A stretch of 64,000 nucleotides of DNA, taken from positions 62,001 through 126,000 of the forward strand of contig NZ_FONW01000005.1 in assembly GCF_900113005.1 (NCBI RefSeq), read 5' to 3'. Source of the stretch: Sunxiuqinia elliptica. Its GTDB lineage: Bacteria; Bacteroidota; Bacteroidia; Bacteroidales; Prolixibacteraceae. This document shows, one piece after another, positions 61,914-64,000 of the stretch (positions are counted from its first letter, which is position 1; every line of letters begins with the position of its first letter). Position numbers and translations under genes: made by a program. The notes below the pieces were generated by a model. That model had not been told where the DNA came from and did no database searches. It was given only the letters and a program-made list of their open reading frames with translations.

Positions 61914-62918
61914 TTAAGAAGAGGCTTTTTTATCGAATTTGAATGTTTTGTATAAATAGCCCATAAAAGGGAAAATGATCAACACTCCAACAATCAAAGC
62001 AATTAGGAGGTGTAGCTGTGTTTGTTCCGATGCAACTGAGCTTTGAACAGTAATGTCTGTCCCGTCATTAATCTTCACAAGTATGGGGAATTGAATGGCA
62101 AACCAGCCCACAACGATCATGGTTGTTTGAAAACCGGCGATAAGCCTTAAATAGTTTTTATTGTTCCGGTTGAGGTTGACCCATAAGAGAGGCAAAGCCA
62201 GTGTTGCCAAAATAATACTGATCATACTTGGTGTTGAATGGTAGAACTCGTAAAACAAAGGATGCCCATCAATTTGAGCGGCAGCAAATACAAAAGCACC
62301 AGCTAAAACGAGTGCCACGATGAGGTATTTACCCATCCGGGTGAACCGTTTTACGTGCACCGGGTCAGTGGTCTCTCCTAAAGTGAAAATATTGGCCAAA
62401 AAGGCAAATAAAACTACCAGAAAGATACCCATGCTAAACGAGAATAAATTGAGCCAAGGGTGCAAATAGACCCTGAAAAAGCCCAAACTATAATCGGTCG
62501 TAATTTCTCCCAGAATAATTCCTCCCATGGTTACTCCCAGAAAGAAGGTTGTAAACAGGCTGGAGTATCTAAAAATTGATGAGTAAATTGCTTTTGGGGT
62601 TTCTTCATCAATGTCGTAATGACGAAAGGTGAAGGCCGAGCCTCGAAAAATAATCCCAATCAGAACCAGTAGAACCGGAATGTGTAAAGCTGTAAGCACC
62701 GTTGAGTAAACAGTGGGGAACCCAACAAACAGGATCACGACCACCAAAATTAACCACACATGGTTAGCTTCCCAAACAGGTGCAATTGCGCGGGCAACAA
62801 TGCCTGAGGCTTTTCCTCTCGAAATCAGTTCCAGAATTCCTCCGCCAAAATCAGCTCCACCAAGGAGCACATAGAGTAAAAGGCTAATGCCTAGTACGAT
62901 TAGAATAATCTCAGTCAT
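61914..62918 (-). CDS. cydB: cytochrome bd ubiquinol oxidase, subunit II
   Basis: The 334-residue membrane protein has about eight or nine helices. It opens LIVLGISLLLYVLLGGADFGGGILE, the typical CydB start, and has PVWEANHVWLILVVVILFVGFP near 46-67 and GSAFTFRHYD. It forms the high-affinity oxygen reductase with CydA, whose gene overlaps its start by 8 bp (ATGACTGA). The bd oxidase lets an otherwise fermentative organism respire or remove oxygen at low levels. Confidence 0.95.
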   Translation of the reverse strand: MTEIILIVLGISLLLYVLLGGADFGGGILELISRGKASGIVARAIAPVWEANHVWLILVVVILFVGFPTVYSTVLTALHIPVLLVLIGIIFRGSAFTFRHYDIDEETPKAIYSSIFRYSSLFTTFFLGVTMGGIILGEITTDYSLGFFRVYLHPWLNLFSFSMGIFLVVLFAFLANIFTLGETTDPVHVKRFTRMGKYLIVALVLAGAFVFAAAQIDGHPLFYEFYHSTPSMISIILATLALPLLWVNLNRNNKNYLRLIAGFQTTMIVVGWFAIQFPILVKINDGTDITVQSSVASEQTQLHLLIALIVGVLIIFPFMGYLYKTFKFDKKASS

Positions 62919-64000
62919 TGGATTTGTATTTGTTTTGAAGCATTTTAATTTGACGGCTCAAAAGCCAGATAACAATAAAGCTAAGTAGCAAGTATACAGC
63001 CGTAATGGTGTAGAACGTGTATTGGATTCCCGGCATCGGAGTCAGTGAATCTTTGGTTTTCATGATGCCGTAGATAATCCAGGGTTGACGGCCAACTTCG
63101 GTAACCACCCATCCGGCCTGAATGGCAATAAAACCAAGCGGAGTAGCAACAATCAGCAGTTTTAACCACCAACGCTTTTCAAGCCAGTGTTTCCATTTGT
63201 AGGTTCCTGCCAGGAAGATCACACCCAACAAGGCCAAAAACATCCCAATTCCCACCATAATTTGGAAGGAATAGTGTGTGATTGGAACTGGAGGCCATTC
63301 TTCTTCCGGAAACTCTTCCAACCCTTTCACCTCGGCTTTGAAATCGCCATGAGCCAGGAAACTCAGGAATCCAGGGAGTTTGATGGCATACTTAACTTCC
63401 CGGTTTTCAACATCGGGGATCCCTCCAATAATCAGCGGAGCCGACTCTTGAGTTTCAAAATGTGCTTCAAAAGCAGCCAGCTTGGCGGGTTGGCGTTCTG
63501 CTACACTTTTAGCGGCATGGTCGCCACTTAGTGGTTGCAACAAGGCAGCTACCGAAGCAAAAGCCAAGGCAATGGTGATTGCTTTAGCATGAATCTCGAG
63601 TTTGTTTTTCAGGTAGAGGATGGCGTGTACACCGGCAACGGCAAATCCGGTAGCCGAAAAGGCCGCAATAACCATGTGGTGCGATTGTACAAACCAAGCC
63701 TTGTTGAACATTGCTGCAACGGGATCAATATTGATTGCTTGTCCGTCGACCCAATCAAATCCCGCAGGAGCATTCATCCAGGCATTTGCCGAAATAACAA
63801 AAATTCCGGACATAACTCCGGCAATTCCGACAACCATTCCAATGTAAAGGTGTAGTTTTTTATTGAGGCGATTCCAGCCATATAGCCACAGCCCTAAGGC
63901 AATTGCTTCTACAAAGAATGCTGATCCTTCGTAGGAGAAGGGCATTCCAAAAATGGGGCCTGCATGTTCCATAAATGTAGGCCACAACATTCCCAATTCG
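62911..64000 (-). CDS. cydA: cytochrome bd ubiquinol oxidase, subunit I, N-terminus off the right edge
   Basis: About 363 residues are visible; the usual first 75-90 residues with the first heme ligand lie beyond the window. Seen here: FMEHAGPIFGMPFSYEGSAFFVEA, SANAWMNAPAGFD and NKAWFVQSHHMVIAAFSATGF (heme ligand His), LQPLSGDHAAKSVAERQP, and the C-terminal block GWVVTEVGRQPWIIYG. The stretch between about 190 and 230 replaces the long Q-loop with a short charged segment. It overlaps cydB and ends KYKSND. Confidence 0.95.
   Translation of the reverse strand, partial: ELGMLWPTFMEHAGPIFGMPFSYEGSAFFVEAIALGLWLYGWNRLNKKLHLYIGMVVGIAGVMSGIFVISANAWMNAPAGFDWVDGQAINIDPVAAMFNKAWFVQSHHMVIAAFSATGFAVAGVHAILYLKNKLEIHAKAITIALAFASVAALLQPLSGDHAAKSVAERQPAKLAAFEAHFETQESAPLIIGGIPDVENREVKYAIKLPGFLSFLAHGDFKAEVKGLEEFPEEEWPPVPITHYSFQIMVGIGMFLALLGVIFLAGTYKWKHWLEKRWWLKLLIVATPLGFIAIQAGWVVTEVGRQPWIIYGIMKTKDSLTPMPGIQYTFYTITAVYLLLSFIVIWLLSRQIKMLQNKYKSND

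Overview
The window reads as ordinary chromosome from a member of the Bacteroidota, most likely a marine or sediment Bacteroidales/Marinilabiliales-type organism. This rests on gene content: DUF3127, a Bacteroides-type N-succinylornithine carbamoyltransferase, a short Entamoeba/Bacteroides-type SerA, ComB outside a methanogen, and ComEC without a metallo-beta-lactamase domain. It also rests on many -7 promoter elements of the form TAnnTTTG and on mostly weak Shine-Dalgarno sequences. No species assignment is possible from the sequence alone. I saw no rRNA, tRNA, CRISPR array, integrase or intact insertion sequence.

Layout. 0-4 kb: a DsbA-family thiol protein cut by the left edge, divergent from an HxlR regulator; a membrane protein; a small unknown; a secreted sialate O-acetylesterase. 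4.1-6.7 kb: accessory patch with a 219-residue unknown, a 21-bp tandem array upstream of it, and two AT-rich unknown genes. 7.1-11.2 kb: small stress/housekeeping enzymes (DJ-1/PfpI, HD hydrolase, GNAT, Nudix, LUD). 11.2-12.1 kb: gene-free, with two 125-bp REP-like repeats. 12.1-15.5 kb: DUF3127, two FKBP isomerases, MnmD, a YrdC/YciO protein. 15.6-21.6 kb: TrkAH potassium uptake, ComEC, RuvX-deformylase. 21.8-28.2 kb: a His/Tyr/Arg-rich secreted protein, NAD salvage (PncA, PncB), OsmC, pyruvate phosphate dikinase. 28.2-38.4 kb: a possible small RNA, ClpB, an Hpt protein, GcvT, ComB, SerC-SerA-DUF1015.

38.4-52.9 kb is the metabolic core. carAB is transcribed leftward, divergently from a ten-gene rightward cluster argR-GNAT-argG-argC-argD-proC-proB-proA-argF'-argB. 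carAB supplies carbamoyl phosphate to the ArgF' transcarbamylase, which carries the Pro90 signature of the succinylornithine enzyme. The carAB/argR intergenic region carries two ARG boxes with the classical 18-3-18 spacing over the argR promoter, and a carA leader with two overlapping mini-ORFs running into a terminator hairpin.

52.9-57.5 kb is a second accessory patch bounded by two copies of the last 282 bp of argB (16 mismatches, no gap). It holds a paralogue of the 219-residue unknown, again with a 21-bp phased array upstream, a 762-residue membrane protein, a half-length DUF1456 gene, and a chimeric ORF joining the first half of an isoaspartate methyltransferase (pcm) in frame to the argB tail. 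57.6-61.6 kb is a leftward operon for D-hydroxyamino acid or dipeptide use (GntP transporter, RidA, D-threonine aldolase-like PLP enzyme, M19 dipeptidase). Cytochrome bd oxidase (cydAB) runs off the right edge.

The most unusual material is the repeated arrangement [219-residue gene]-[21-bp array]-[AT-rich unknown genes] at 4-6.6 kb and 53-56.3 kb, the pcm::argB chimera, and the carA leader.
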